The notes: a model not told the origin generated them from the sequence alone. 64,000 nt of DNA from Yersinia aleksiciae (GCF_001047675.1 NZ_CP011975.1:1776073-1840072), one strand, 5' to 3'; shown: positions 39,491 through 49,432, numbered from the stretch's first letter. Made by a program: numbers and translations.

Positions 39491-40930
39491 ATGGCATATC
39501 AGCAAAAAAGGAATACCGGCTATGTGTTACGGATCTGCGGCATCGCCGCTCTCGGTGGCATCTTATTCGGCTACGACACTGCGGTTATCTCAGGTGCGAT
39601 CGATTCACTGAAAAGTTACTTTAACCTTAGCCCAGCAGAAACCGGATGGGCAGTATCCAATGTTGTCATTGGTTGTGTGATTGGGGCATTTATCTCAGGC
39701 CCGATAGCAGGCCGTTGGGGGCGCAAAAAAGCGTTGATGCTGGCTGCGGCTCTATTTACTATTTCCGCTATCGGCGCTGCACTTGCAACCACTTTCACGG
39801 TATTTGTCATCTACCGAATTATCGGCGGATTGGCGGTAGGATTGGCCTCAACGGTTTCTCCCATGTATATGTCGGAGGTCTCCCCTAAAAATATGCGTGG
39901 CCGAGCACTGAGCATGCAACAATTTGCCATTGTATTTGGGCAGATCGTGATTTTTTACGTTAACTATAAAATTGCCAGCCAAGCCACAGAGCTTTGGTTG
40001 ATTGAATATGGCTGGCGCTGGATGATTGGTTCAGCCGTTATTCCCTGTGCACTATTTTGTATCTTTGTTTTCTTTATTCCTGAATCTCCGCGCTGGAGCG
40101 TAATGGTGGGAAGAGAAGCTCAAGCATTAGCGATGCTCACCAAGGTCTCCAATGCCAGCCATGCTCAGAATGTGCTGAACGAAATAAAAATGTCACTGGC
40201 AGAAGATCGGCAACAGCATAAAAATCGACTGAACTACCAAGATTACAGAGTGCGTTTTATTATTTTTGTCGGCTGTATGCTGGCAATGTTGCAACAAGTG
40301 ACTGGCGTGAACGTCATGATGTATTACGCGCCAGTCGTGCTGAAAGTCGTCACCGGTAGCATGCAAGAAGCGCTATTCCAAACCATCTGGCTCGGCGTAC
40401 TTCAACTGGTTGGGTCGGTTATTGGTGCGGTGTTAATGGATCGCATGGGACGCTTACCACTAATGCGCTTTGGCACTATCGGCACCATCCTCGGATTACT
40501 GATTACCTCATTTGCCCTCTACAACCAGTCGACTGGTTATCTGGCACTGTTCGGTATGCTGTTCTTCATGATTTTCTACGCACTTTCATGGGGCGTAGGG
40601 ACATGGGTACTGATTTCTGAAATATTTCCGAACCGCATGCGAGCGCAAGGTATGAGCATTGCAGTCGGTTGCATGTGGGTGGCCAACTTTGCTGTTTCAC
40701 AAAGCTTCCCGATGATGAATGACCAACCTTATCTTTCATCACAATTCCACGGTGCCTTCCCAATGTGGATTTTCGCCATTTGCTGTTTATTCAGTTATTG
40801 GTTTATCTGCCGCTTTGTACCAGAAACCAAAGGGGTGGCACTGGAACATATGGAAGAGACCATGCTAGCAAAACGATCGAAAAAATCATTAGCAGAGGCC
40901 ATACCAGTGGTTCCTAGTGAGAGTAAGTAA
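39491..40930 (+). CDS. MFS sugar porter, probable myo-inositol transporter (IolT-like)
   Basis: This 479-residue major facilitator of the sugar-porter family has 12 predicted helices. Diagnostic motifs are FGYDTAVISGA in helix 1, GRWGRKKAL between helices 2 and 3, PESPRW after helix 6, the central QQVTGVNVMMYYAP in helix 7, and PETKG at the end. Its place in the iol locus makes myo-inositol:H+ symport likely, as for IolT. The start at 39491 has CGGAG seven bases upstream; 38 further in-frame residues lack support. Confidence 0.88.
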   Translation: MAYQQKRNTGYVLRICGIAALGGILFGYDTAVISGAIDSLKSYFNLSPAETGWAVSNVVIGCVIGAFISGPIAGRWGRKKALMLAAALFTISAIGAALATTFTVFVIYRIIGGLAVGLASTVSPMYMSEVSPKNMRGRALSMQQFAIVFGQIVIFYVNYKIASQATELWLIEYGWRWMIGSAVIPCALFCIFVFFIPESPRWSVMVGREAQALAMLTKVSNASHAQNVLNEIKMSLAEDRQQHKNRLNYQDYRVRFIIFVGCMLAMLQQVTGVNVMMYYAPVVLKVVTGSMQEALFQTIWLGVLQLVGSVIGAVLMDRMGRLPLMRFGTIGTILGLLITSFALYNQSTGYLALFGMLFFMIFYALSWGVGTWVLISEIFPNRMRAQGMSIAVGCMWVANFAVSQSFPMMNDQPYLSSQFHGAFPMWIFAICCLFSYWFICRFVPETKGVALEHMEETMLAKRSKKSLAEAIPVVPSESK

Positions 40931-41047
40931 CATCTTTATCGAGTAAGTTTTTCTATCGGCCATTATTTATTGAACGGTTAATTTCCGGGTCTCTTGGCTC
41001 GGAAAATAAATATATCTCAAGCAGTCACCATAGCAGGAGCAAATATC

Positions 41048-41884
41048 ATGTCCATTGCACAAAATCGTTTCTGTATTAATCGTAAAATTGCCCCCAATTT
41101 AAGTATTGAAAGCTTTTTCCGTCTGGTTAAAAAATGTGGCTTAAATAAGGTTGAGTTACGCAATGACATGCCAAGTGGGAAAGTGACTGACGAGTTGACC
41201 ACCGCACAACTTAATGCGCTGGCAAATGAATATGATATTGAGATTGTCACTATCAATGCCTTGCAATATTTCAACCTGCCTGAGCGCCGTTCTGTGCTGT
41301 TGCAAGAGGCAGAAGAGATGCTAAAACTGGCGCAAGCGATTCATTGCCATGGAGTTATCCTGTGCCCAAATTGTAGTACCAGTGATAAGCGTTCAGCCGA
41401 GCAAAAAGAGCAAGACACACTGGATGCCCTACTGTTGCTGGCACCGCTATTTAAAAAATATCAGGTCACTGGTTTAGTAGAACCTTTAGGTTTCGGCATC
41501 AGCTCATTACGCTCTCATCTGCTGACGCAATCCATCATCCACAAATCAGCCGCGCCCTACAAAATGGTATTAGATACCTTCCACTACTACCTGAGTGATA
41601 TCGCTCAGGCTGAGTTTGATGCGCATATTGACGTCAATACGATTGGACTGGTGCATCTTTCCGGTGTCGAAGAGGCAAGATTGAAGTCCACATTAACTGA
41701 TGAAGACCGCATCATGCTAAGTGATAAGGATAAATTGAACAGCAAGCAGCAGGTAGCCAATCTTGAACGGTTGGGTTATCAGGGAATATATGCTTTTGAG
41801 CCATTCTCCTCACAGCTGAATACTTGGTCAGAAGCCGATATTGAAAGAGAGATTCGCCAGAGCATTGCCTATTTGCAAAGTTAA
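41048..41884 (+). CDS. iolI: IolI-like 2-keto-myo-inositol isomerase
   Basis: This 278-residue TIM-barrel protein equals B. subtilis IolI in length. Shared features are LVKKCGLNKVELRNDMPSG, TINALQYFNLPE, VLDTFHYYLSD and LTDEDRIML. IolI interconverts inososes, letting D-chiro-inositol enter the pathway. The start at 41048 has an AGCAGGAG site; a TTG at 40994 is unlikely. It follows the transporter by 117 bases on the same strand, so the pair may be one unit. Confidence 0.78.
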   Translation: MSIAQNRFCINRKIAPNLSIESFFRLVKKCGLNKVELRNDMPSGKVTDELTTAQLNALANEYDIEIVTINALQYFNLPERRSVLLQEAEEMLKLAQAIHCHGVILCPNCSTSDKRSAEQKEQDTLDALLLLAPLFKKYQVTGLVEPLGFGISSLRSHLLTQSIIHKSAAPYKMVLDTFHYYLSDIAQAEFDAHIDVNTIGLVHLSGVEEARLKSTLTDEDRIMLSDKDKLNSKQQVANLERLGYQGIYAFEPFSSQLNTWSEADIEREIRQSIAYLQS

Positions 41885-41968
41885 TAAGCCAAGCGAATAG
41901 GCAGAACAAGTAACAGCACTGCGAGTGATGGTCTGGCTGGGCGTGTTATCGCAGAGCTTAAGGGATAT

Positions 41969-42002
41969 TTTCGGGATGTCTGTAGGAGCAGCCATCCCGA
42001 AA
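41969..42002. terminator. Hairpin between the iol locus and the MFS exporter
   Basis: TTTCGGGATG pairs perfectly with CATCCCGAAA around a 14-base loop between two convergent genes. It probably ends transcription of one or both, though no long T-run is seen. Confidence 0.5.
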
Positions 42003-42098
42003 CAGTGACGATTTTGGGAAGTACTCACGATACTGGGTAACGCTAACGACATGGATACAGATCAGATAATGCTAACCACCTTGGATAAGATTGTATTG

Positions 42099-43337
42099 CT
42101 ACCCTTTTGCCATCAGTGCCCTAGCTATTTGATGCTGCGCCCCCCAACGAACAGCCAAACTTGCGGCACCGGCCAAGGTAATCAAAACGACAACCCCAGT
42201 CCAACCAAATCGTTCCAACATCAAACTACCCAAGGCGGACCCCATCGCCATGCCTATAAACATACCAGTAAATAACAAAGCATTAAGCCGACTGCGAGCC
42301 GCAGGCTCCAAGCTATAGATAATGGTTTGATGTGCCACCAACGAGGCTTGAACACCAAAATCAAAACCAATTGCGCTGATCACAATAAGCCCTATTTGAA
42401 AATGAAGCGGTAACAAGGGCAAGAGGAACAGAGCAGCAAATGACAGAGTTGCCAGACCAGAACCGATAAGGGTAACAACTTGTGGCCCACGGCGATCGGC
42501 CAATGTACCCGCTAAAGGAGCAGCCAATGCACCAGCAGCACCTGCCAAACCAAATGCACCTGCGACCGCACTTCCAAGGTGGTATGTGTCTTGTAACATT
42601 ACAGCCAGCGTTGACCAAAATGCGCTGAACCCGACGGACAGTAAGCCCTGTGACAACGCTGCCCGACGTAAATCTTTAAACTGGAGCCATAAATGGCTCA
42701 TCGATGCGAACAGTGCCGGATAACTCAGTATCGAGGTTGCGGGGACCTGCGGCAAGCGGCGCCATATGACGAGAGTAATCAAAATGACGGATAACGATGC
42801 CCCCATATATAGCGACCGCCATCCGAAGTATTCGGCGACAAAACCGCTGAGCACTCGAGACAGCAAAATGCCCAAGAGTAAACCTGTCATCACCGTTCCG
42901 ACTGTTTTCCCTCGTTGTGCTGCCGAAACCAACGTAGCGGATGCTGGCACGATATCCTGCGCCATGGTTGCAGCCACCCCGATAACAAAACTCGTGACCA
43001 ACAAGCCATGGATATCGGGAACAAAACCACTGAACAGCAGCGCGGCAGTCAGCAAAATGCCCTTCAATAAAATGATCATCCGACGGTCATGGCGATCGCC
43101 TAATGGGGCGAGTAACAAAATGCCCAATGCATAACCAATTTGTGTCAATGTCGGCACCATGCCCACCGTCCCGACACTAGCCTGCAAGTCAGTACCCATG
43201 ACACCCAACAGTGGCTGACTGTAATAAATTGATGCGACGCTGAGGCCCGCGCCAGTTGCCAACATCAGAACTGTGCGGCCAGAAAGAGGGCGCTCGGTAC
43301 TTTCTGCATGGCTAGAGGTGGTTTGAATGACTGACAT
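42099..43337 (-). CDS. MFS drug/metabolite exporter (YnfM/YgaY-like)
   Basis: This 412-residue major facilitator has 12 predicted helices, with APLGDRHDRR after helix 2 and GTLADRRGPQ after helix 8, as in the proton-driven efflux DHA families. It begins with a short cytoplasmic tail and SVASIYYSQPLLGVMGTDLQ, a feature of YnfM/YgaY-type exporters. The substrate is unknown. It is divergent from a LysR gene with 95 bases between, so it is probably controlled by that regulator. Confidence 0.85.
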   Translation of the reverse strand: MSVIQTTSSHAESTERPLSGRTVLMLATGAGLSVASIYYSQPLLGVMGTDLQASVGTVGMVPTLTQIGYALGILLLAPLGDRHDRRMIILLKGILLTAALLFSGFVPDIHGLLVTSFVIGVAATMAQDIVPASATLVSAAQRGKTVGTVMTGLLLGILLSRVLSGFVAEYFGWRSLYMGASLSVILITLVIWRRLPQVPATSILSYPALFASMSHLWLQFKDLRRAALSQGLLSVGFSAFWSTLAVMLQDTYHLGSAVAGAFGLAGAAGALAAPLAGTLADRRGPQVVTLIGSGLATLSFAALFLLPLLPLHFQIGLIVISAIGFDFGVQASLVAHQTIIYSLEPAARSRLNALLFTGMFIGMAMGSALGSLMLERFGWTGVVVLITLAGAASLAVRWGAQHQIARALMAKG

Positions 43338-43419
43338 GATGGCTACCTATAGTGATGTTGAGCCGCTATTTTTGCGTGCGCAGCCCTATCTTGGTAGTCG
43401 CTTGGGGAGTAAAACTGTT

Positions 43420-43434
43420 ATACGCTTAACGTAT
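43420..43434. promoter_or_regulatory. LysR-type palindrome upstream of / overlapping the regulator start
   Basis: ATACG-CTTAA-CGTAT is a perfect 15-base palindrome with the T-N11-A form of LysR boxes. It ends on the first bases of the presumed ATG of the LysR gene. Confidence 0.5.
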
Positions 43435-44392
43435 GACTGAGCCTAATTTAGCAAGCATCGATCGTATAGAGTTGATGCAAACATTTATACGTATTGTCGA
43501 GGCGGGGAGTTTATCCGGGGCGGCAGTGCGCTTGGGTACCAGCCAGCCGACTATCAGCCGCCGGTTGCAGACACTGGAGCGCTTACTGGGTCTAAAGTTA
43601 TTACAGCGCACGACCCACATCATGAAGTTGACCGACGATGGCGAGCGCTGCTATTCCCATGCTAAGTCACTGATTGATAGCTGGAATACCATGGCTGATG
43701 ACTTGCGTGGTGCGACAGATGAACCCAGAGGGTTGCTGCGGGTTTTGGTTCCACACGCTTTCGGGCAAGACCAGTTAATCAAGCCACTGAAAGAGTATCT
43801 GCGCCGTTATCCGAAGATGAGTGTTGAGTGGATGCTCAACGACCGTCGGCCCGATTTTATTGCAGAAGGCATTGATTGTGCCATTCAAGTCGGCGCGGTA
43901 ACCGACCCTTCGGTGGTGGCGATCTTGCTAGCCGAAATACCGCGTATTGTGGTTGCCGCACCTGAACGGCTGGCCGGTAAGCCAATACCGACGCATCCTG
44001 AACAATTGCAGGGTTTTCAGTGGCTAGCATTAAATTCGTTCTACCGTAATGAAGTGGTATTGAGCCACAAAACAGATGGTGAAATCTATCGGCTGGCCAT
44101 TCAGCCACAACTTAGCACCGACAGCCTATATGCATTACGTAACGCCGCATTGGCTGGGCTAGGTGCGGGGATCGCCTCAACCTGGGTGATAAGCGATGAC
44201 CTTGCACAGGGACGGTTAGTGCATTTGACGCCAGATTGGCAGGGGCTACCTTTACCTATATATCTGGTTTATCCCCATGCCAGCTTTTACCCCGCCAGAC
44301 TGCGGGCATTTCTTGATATTATGCGCCAAGCCATGCCGAGTCTAGCCGGAACACAAAGCCCAACCAAACTGTCGCGATTCAAACGAAGTTAA
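43433..44392 (+). CDS. LysR-family transcriptional regulator
   Basis: This 319-residue LysR regulator carries an N-terminal winged helix (about 12-72, SLSGAAVRLGTSQPTISRRL) and a substrate-binding domain of the CrgA-like type (about 100-305). No strong ribosome-binding site precedes ATG 43433, which overlaps a palindrome; the internal ATG at codon 14 (MQTFIRIVEAG) is an alternative. The likely target is the divergent MFS exporter and the short gene downstream. The ligand is unknown. Confidence 0.88.
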   Translation: MTEPNLASIDRIELMQTFIRIVEAGSLSGAAVRLGTSQPTISRRLQTLERLLGLKLLQRTTHIMKLTDDGERCYSHAKSLIDSWNTMADDLRGATDEPRGLLRVLVPHAFGQDQLIKPLKEYLRRYPKMSVEWMLNDRRPDFIAEGIDCAIQVGAVTDPSVVAILLAEIPRIVVAAPERLAGKPIPTHPEQLQGFQWLALNSFYRNEVVLSHKTDGEIYRLAIQPQLSTDSLYALRNAALAGLGAGIASTWVISDDLAQGRLVHLTPDWQGLPLPIYLVYPHASFYPARLRAFLDIMRQAMPSLAGTQSPTKLSRFKRS

Positions 44393-44404
44393 AGGAGAGA
44401 AGTG

Positions 44405-44605
44405 ATGCCAACACGTCGCGAGTTTCTGATGATGAGTGCCGGAGCCGACCTCTTACTCGCGGTTCCTGTTTTTACCCGTAATGGCATTCAGTATGAACAA
44501 ACGGCACCGGCAATTACGCTAATTTTTGGAAGCCTTAACCGCTCGGTTCAAGCTCCTTTTGTAACAATGCTTAATTCATGCTTATCTATTGATAAGAAAA
44601 AGTAA
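44405..44605 (+). pseudogene. Truncated Tat-signal protein gene
   Basis: The 66-residue frame starts 13 bases after the LysR stop with a strong AAAGGAGA site and reads MPTRREFLMMSAGADLLLAV. This is a twin-arginine signal peptide (RREFL plus hydrophobic stretch) whose mature part ends after about 40 residues. Tat substrates are normally folded proteins far larger than this, so only the 5' end of a gene probably survives. The last 20 bases overlap the 3' end of the fimbrial adhesin gene, placing the break at the fimbrial island edge. Confidence 0.6.
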
Positions 44606-45602
44606 TACTGGCAAGTGCATTCGCGGTGCCTGGCCGTAGATCGCCCTTGCGGATATACCGCGCCTGGAAAGGCAGATTCAGTGTTTGTGCCTGGCCGGTG
44701 GTTTGAACAAAAAATTGATTGAGCGTCCCTGAGGCCGAGCTGTCCGGCCCCAGCATAAGCGGACCATTACCGTTATAGAAAAATTCCACACCGACACCTG
44801 CGGCGGTTGAGTCACTGGTTAATGAGACGACAGAGGAGCTGTTCGCGGGGTTAGCCTGATCAGTTATCACTGCGTTCACGGCAATGTTTTCATCACAACC
44901 CAATGCAACGTTGAAGCTACCAAAGGCGGATGTACTGCCGACTGAGGGAAGTGTGCGGACATCAATTACCCCAAGATCCACATCGGCGGCTTTGGTCATG
45001 ACCGTACATCCGGATGCCTTCACCGTGATAGTGACAGGATTGATGATCACACGCGCAGTTTTCACCTCATTGTTATAAGCCGTCAGTACTGCGGCATCGA
45101 TAGAGCGAGTCTGGTACACGCCGGAGGTGAGTGTATTACCTGTTTTGATAAACGTCACTTTTGCTGACCAGCCCAGATCCGGACTGGAACTGCTGGTCCC
45201 TGGTGCTGGATACGTCTGGGTCAGTCCGTCCTGAAGCGGTATATAGACTGAGCTATTGAAATCTTTCACTCCAATAATAAACCCTACGCCAGTCACCCCA
45301 GTTTCAAAAATGGTGTAATTAACACCATCGACATTTACCGATGCACCTGTAGAGATTGCACCGCTACCTGGCATCATTGTGCCTTTTGTACAATAAACGA
45401 AATAACCGCACCAGAATACCTGCTGAACAGATGCAGTCGCACTCCAGGTAGAGCCTATAATATTACCGGGCTTCACCGAATCAGCAGGTCCTGAATAGTT
45501 CATCGGCTGTGGAGATAACGTAATATCGGACTTCCAATCCAACGCATAAGCCTTACTTATGCAGTAAAGCGAAAGAATAATAGTGAAAAATAATCGTATC
45601 AT
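44586..45602 (-). CDS. Fimbrial tip adhesin (two-domain, FimH/MrpH-like)
   Basis: This 338-residue secreted protein has a signal peptide (MIRLFFTIILSLYCISKAYA) and an N-terminal lectin-like domain of about 160 residues with a cysteine pair (WCGYFVYCTKG). A C-terminal pilin domain starts near 190 (ASGCTVMTKAADVDLGVIDV and a second Cys in LGCDEN) and ends in FSYQ. This is the layout of chaperone-usher tip adhesins. The start at 45602 is in an ATGA overlap with the preceding minor pilin. The receptor cannot be predicted. It is the last gene of the operon. Confidence 0.82.
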   Translation of the reverse strand: MIRLFFTIILSLYCISKAYALDWKSDITLSPQPMNYSGPADSVKPGNIIGSTWSATASVQQVFWCGYFVYCTKGTMMPGSGAISTGASVNVDGVNYTIFETGVTGVGFIIGVKDFNSSVYIPLQDGLTQTYPAPGTSSSSPDLGWSAKVTFIKTGNTLTSGVYQTRSIDAAVLTAYNNEVKTARVIINPVTITVKASGCTVMTKAADVDLGVIDVRTLPSVGSTSAFGSFNVALGCDENIAVNAVITDQANPANSSSVVSLTSDSTAAGVGVEFFYNGNGPLMLGPDSSASGTLNQFFVQTTGQAQTLNLPFQARYIRKGDLRPGTANALASITFSYQ

Positions 45603-46123
45603 TGATACTCCAATACCCAAGTGGCAATGGCTGAGACAGGTCCGGGGCTGACTGGTGAACCGGTTGCAGCAAGACGTGCGTGAAATTTCATCTGAACATT
45701 CTCCGCACCGGGTGTTCCCAGAACATCTGTTTGCCTATTTAGTGCAAGAGGCTGTTCGTCTTTATTCAGTAATTCAACGGCAACGCCTGTGGCACTACCG
45801 TCATCAACCTTAATAAGATCTGCCGCATCACCGTCCGGAGTGCCGACAAAACGAATTTTCACCCCCGTAAACGTTGGCCCACACTCTTCCAGATTGATAA
45901 AAAAGGGGGTTTTAATATTGCTAACCCCATGACTAACACCGAACTGTTTTGTGGCGATGTTTCCCAACGGGACTGTCTGCATTTTCGAATCCGTTGACAC
46001 AGTACAGGTGTTACCAATCAGTTTTCCCGTCACTGATACCAGCACATCGTAAGCCAGCACAGGGGGCGGTAAAAACGAAAGCGCCAGTATTGTCAGTAAT
46101 GGCATTCTTGAGATTATTGACAT
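45599..46123 (-). CDS. Minor fimbrial subunit
   Basis: This 174-residue pilin has a signal peptide (about 1-24, ending PPPVLA) and the type 1 pilin fold. The conserved cysteine pair is NTCTVST and LEECGPT, and it ends ATWVLEYQ with the usual penultimate aromatic region. It probably forms the adaptor between adhesin and shaft. It overlaps the usher gene by 10 bases and the adhesin gene by 4. Confidence 0.87.
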   Translation of the reverse strand: MSIISRMPLLTILALSFLPPPVLAYDVLVSVTGKLIGNTCTVSTDSKMQTVPLGNIATKQFGVSHGVSNIKTPFFINLEECGPTFTGVKIRFVGTPDGDAADLIKVDDGSATGVAVELLNKDEQPLALNRQTDVLGTPGAENVQMKFHARLAATGSPVSPGPVSAIATWVLEYQ

Positions 46124-48663
46124 ACCAACTCCTGCGAATAGAGGCCCGTGTTTGGGTTGTAATATTTTTTATCCAGTTGATAACGGGCTGTACAGGATTT
46201 ATCACTGCCAGCTCCCCATACCGCCCGCAGTGTTCCTTGCTGCGGTAGCCCGGATAGATAAAGACTTCCCTCATCACCGATGATGCTGCTGTTAGTGCTT
46301 TCATCAGTCAGAGAGACAATAGTGCCAAATGGAAGAACACCATTTTTATAGCGAACGAAAAACATCGCTTTCATACCAACTTTGGTGGAGATAGTCGCTC
46401 TCACCAGTGCGCCTTCGGTTGGTGTTTTGCTAATAATTGTATTGTCCAGTTCAACGCCTTCGCCTGCCGTCGTAGCATCCATTTCGACCCGGTTTACACG
46501 ATAAGGGGTGGCAAACGGAACCACGGCATAACCACGGCTGTCGGTTTTAACGCCTCGATGGCTACGGATAGCGACATCACTCGCGCCCTCCGCTTTAATC
46601 AGAATATTGGTATTACCCAATGGTTGGCTTAATGTCAGGCCATCTTCATGTAGCACTGCACCACCACTCATACCGTAACTCAGGTTGCGAGCATTTTTGG
46701 AATAACCATAACCGAGGTTGTAATCACCCCTTGCCCCTTGGTAACGAAGGGCCAGATCACCGCCATACTGCTGCTGGGCGCTGTAACGCTGGTTGGCGCT
46801 ATAGAATAAATTTTCCTGCCCCGGCACATATCCGTTAAGACCCACATTGCTTATGGTGCCGGATGAATCAGAGTGCGTCAGAGCATAATTTGCACGCGTT
46901 GACAGCGCAGGATCCCCTAACGGTAACGATAGCGACAACGAGAAAATATTCTCTTTTTTGCTGTCATACAGACTGGTACTTCGCTGGTAGCTAACACCGT
47001 AGGAAACACGACCGAGCGTGCTATTCCACGCAAATTGAGCACTTTCAGCGGATTTATCTGATTTCCAGTAAGTCTGTTTATCCCACGACAACGATAACGC
47101 GCCAGCCTCTCCCATACTTTGTGACAAAACCACCTGATTTCTGGATTTACGTGACAAGGCCAGATTGTAGACATTCTCATAATTAGTGCTGATGGAACCA
47201 TCAGCCTCTGTTATCAGCGCCACATTTCCACCTTGCATCCTTTTATAGGTGGTATCACTCAATTCATAGAAGCCATCAGAGGAGAAGAACCACGAATTTA
47301 AATTGAGTCTTGTCCCATAGTCGTTCACCAATTTGTTGTAGCGCAGACGCAACGCATCACCACTGTAGCTATTTCTGTCAGCCAACACGCTTTGGGCATG
47401 AGTCATATCAATGGAATAGGCCCCTAGGCGCCCAACGTTTTGCCCGATCCCCATCGCCAGCCCAGTGTAATTTTCTGAAAACTGAGCGCCGCCATAGAGC
47501 GTCAAGCCATATTTCCAGCCCCAAAATGCTTCAGTTTGCATAATAAGGGGGGAGTCCTGGTTTTCGTTCGAGCGGAAATAGCCAACTCCAGCGGCATATT
47601 TAAATTGGCCCGGACGTACCAGATTCGGCACGCTAGCAAAAGGCACCGTGTAATGCGTTTCAGTACCGTTAGCTTCTTGGATCGTAACGGATAAATCGCC
47701 ACCAGAAGACGTCGGATACAGATCGTTCAATACAAACTCTCCGGGGGATACGGAGGTCTGATAAATAATATTGCCATTCTGACGCACAGTGACAGTGGCG
47801 TTACTGCGCGCGATGCCACGGACTTCAGGGGCGTAGCCGCTCAGGCTAGTCGGCAGCATATTATCGTCAGTATTCATTGCCACACCTCTTAGCCCCACTG
47901 AGCTAAAAATCTGTGAGGAGGTGTTGGTTTCACCCAAATAGAGCTGAGACTGTAATGCGGGTAAATCCCGTTGAACCCACGTTCGGACATGCGTCAGGCC
48001 ATCATCCGTATTTTTTGTCCATGTCGAATAATCACGAAAACGCCATGGACCAAAATTCATTCCGCTGTTCAAACCAATAAACATCTGATTGTCTATTTCT
48101 CGTTTCTCACGATGATATTCATTACGAGATCCATTAACGACGTAATTCAGCCAAGCAGAACGAATGCCATCTTCCCAACTCTTTGGGTTGATATAACCCC
48201 GAGGCACATTCAACATATATCGCTGTGGCAAATTAAAATAAACAGACAACTTATTTTGATCAAAAGAGATCTGCACGTCTGGAAAATGATCTCCTAGAAA
48301 ATAACATTGGTCATCAACTGGGGAGAAATTACCTTGTGTTTGAGTGATATCAATTAACATTGATTTCATCTGTTCTAATGTCAAACATGGCTCAAGTACG
48401 GAGTTATCTTTCTCTTTGTTAGTGCTAAATTTTACGTCCCCTGTAAATACGTATTCTTCGTTTACGTATATGCTGACATTATATTCACCTGGAGGTAATT
48501 CACGCCCATCATTAACCCAAGATAGATCCGCAACACTATCACTTTCGCCATTAAGAAATGCGGGATTAAAATGAATATCATTCTGTGCGTGAACTACGCT
48601 TCCAAATAAAAATTGGGAAAGCAGAACGCAATTTATTTTCATCCTCACTCTATACACTCTCAT
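46114..48663 (-). CDS. Fimbrial outer-membrane usher (FimD/PapC family)
   Basis: This 849-residue usher translocates and assembles pilin-chaperone complexes. It has a signal peptide ending VVHA, an N-terminal domain that begins NDIHFNPAFLNG, a beta-barrel with the family segment YPTSSGGDLSVTIQEANG, and C-terminal domains with a closing Cys pair (KSCTARY and ELVCQ). Two starts are possible: 48663, or ATG 48642, which has GAGTGAGG almost touching it. It follows the chaperone gene by 20 bases. Confidence 0.93.
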   Translation of the reverse strand: MRVYRVRMKINCVLLSQFLFGSVVHAQNDIHFNPAFLNGESDSVADLSWVNDGRELPPGEYNVSIYVNEEYVFTGDVKFSTNKEKDNSVLEPCLTLEQMKSMLIDITQTQGNFSPVDDQCYFLGDHFPDVQISFDQNKLSVYFNLPQRYMLNVPRGYINPKSWEDGIRSAWLNYVVNGSRNEYHREKREIDNQMFIGLNSGMNFGPWRFRDYSTWTKNTDDGLTHVRTWVQRDLPALQSQLYLGETNTSSQIFSSVGLRGVAMNTDDNMLPTSLSGYAPEVRGIARSNATVTVRQNGNIIYQTSVSPGEFVLNDLYPTSSGGDLSVTIQEANGTETHYTVPFASVPNLVRPGQFKYAAGVGYFRSNENQDSPLIMQTEAFWGWKYGLTLYGGAQFSENYTGLAMGIGQNVGRLGAYSIDMTHAQSVLADRNSYSGDALRLRYNKLVNDYGTRLNLNSWFFSSDGFYELSDTTYKRMQGGNVALITEADGSISTNYENVYNLALSRKSRNQVVLSQSMGEAGALSLSWDKQTYWKSDKSAESAQFAWNSTLGRVSYGVSYQRSTSLYDSKKENIFSLSLSLPLGDPALSTRANYALTHSDSSGTISNVGLNGYVPGQENLFYSANQRYSAQQQYGGDLALRYQGARGDYNLGYGYSKNARNLSYGMSGGAVLHEDGLTLSQPLGNTNILIKAEGASDVAIRSHRGVKTDSRGYAVVPFATPYRVNRVEMDATTAGEGVELDNTIISKTPTEGALVRATISTKVGMKAMFFVRYKNGVLPFGTIVSLTDESTNSSIIGDEGSLYLSGLPQQGTLRAVWGAGSDKSCTARYQLDKKYYNPNTGLYSQELVCQ

Positions 48664-48683
48664 TTACTCTGAATTGTTATAAC

Positions 48684-49370
48684 TTAATGTGTTGTTAACG
48701 AAAGAGAAGTTTCCGACGTCCAGGCGCCATAATCATTGATCGCCTGGTAAGTAAGCTGTCGAGCGTTGCTGAATGACTCTTCAAGTATCACGCTATCTTT
48801 GGGTGGAATCATTAACGGTTTGACCGCTTTTCCATCCACTTTCATATTTATAGTCGTAATATGAAAAGGAGTCGGGTTAGTAAGTTTTATTTTACCGTTA
48901 TGAAATTCGCCACTAAGATTTTTCCACTCATCATTATTGGCTTTCTTTGTCAGGGCATCAGGACGATAAAACAACTTAATACGACTCGCAGAAGCAAACT
49001 GTAAGGTATTAGTACTACTTTGTTTAGCCGTTTGAGGAATCGCTTTTACCGTTATCCAATAGAGTGTTTCACGATCTTGAGGTAATTGCTGTCCATTAAA
49101 CATGACCTTAACCGCATTTTCCATTTCCGGTTTCAGAACAAATAGAGGTGGCGTGATAACAAAATCACTCGAGCGTTGCCCTTGGGAATTTTCAACCCAT
49201 GACTGAATAAGAAAAGATAATTCTTTATCCGTATTTCTGACGTCTAATAAAGATTGTGAGACTGACCCTGAATAAACCATCCGGGTTACACCTAATCCTA
49301 CTCCCCCTGCATAGACTGCAGATGTGCACAGAGAAGTGATCAATAAAATAAATATAGTCAGAATACGCAT
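48684..49370 (-). CDS. Periplasmic fimbrial chaperone (PapD family)
   Basis: This 228-residue chaperone has a signal peptide (about 1-21, ending VYAG) and two immunoglobulin-like domains. The N-terminal GVTRMVYSGS region contains the subunit-binding arginine, and the G1 strand SRIKLFYRPDAL is the PapD-family signature with the conserved lysine. The short F1-G1 loop suggests the FGS subclass that builds rod-like fimbriae. It lies between the major pilin and the usher. Confidence 0.93.
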   Translation of the reverse strand: MRILTIFILLITSLCTSAVYAGGVGLGVTRMVYSGSVSQSLLDVRNTDKELSFLIQSWVENSQGQRSSDFVITPPLFVLKPEMENAVKVMFNGQQLPQDRETLYWITVKAIPQTAKQSSTNTLQFASASRIKLFYRPDALTKKANNDEWKNLSGEFHNGKIKLTNPTPFHITTINMKVDGKAVKPLMIPPKDSVILEESFSNARQLTYQAINDYGAWTSETSLSLTTH

Positions 49371-49432
49371 AATAAAAAACCTAGATGTTGGAATAAAATT
49401 TAAGGTCCAGCCATCCTTGCCAGACCTGTCGA

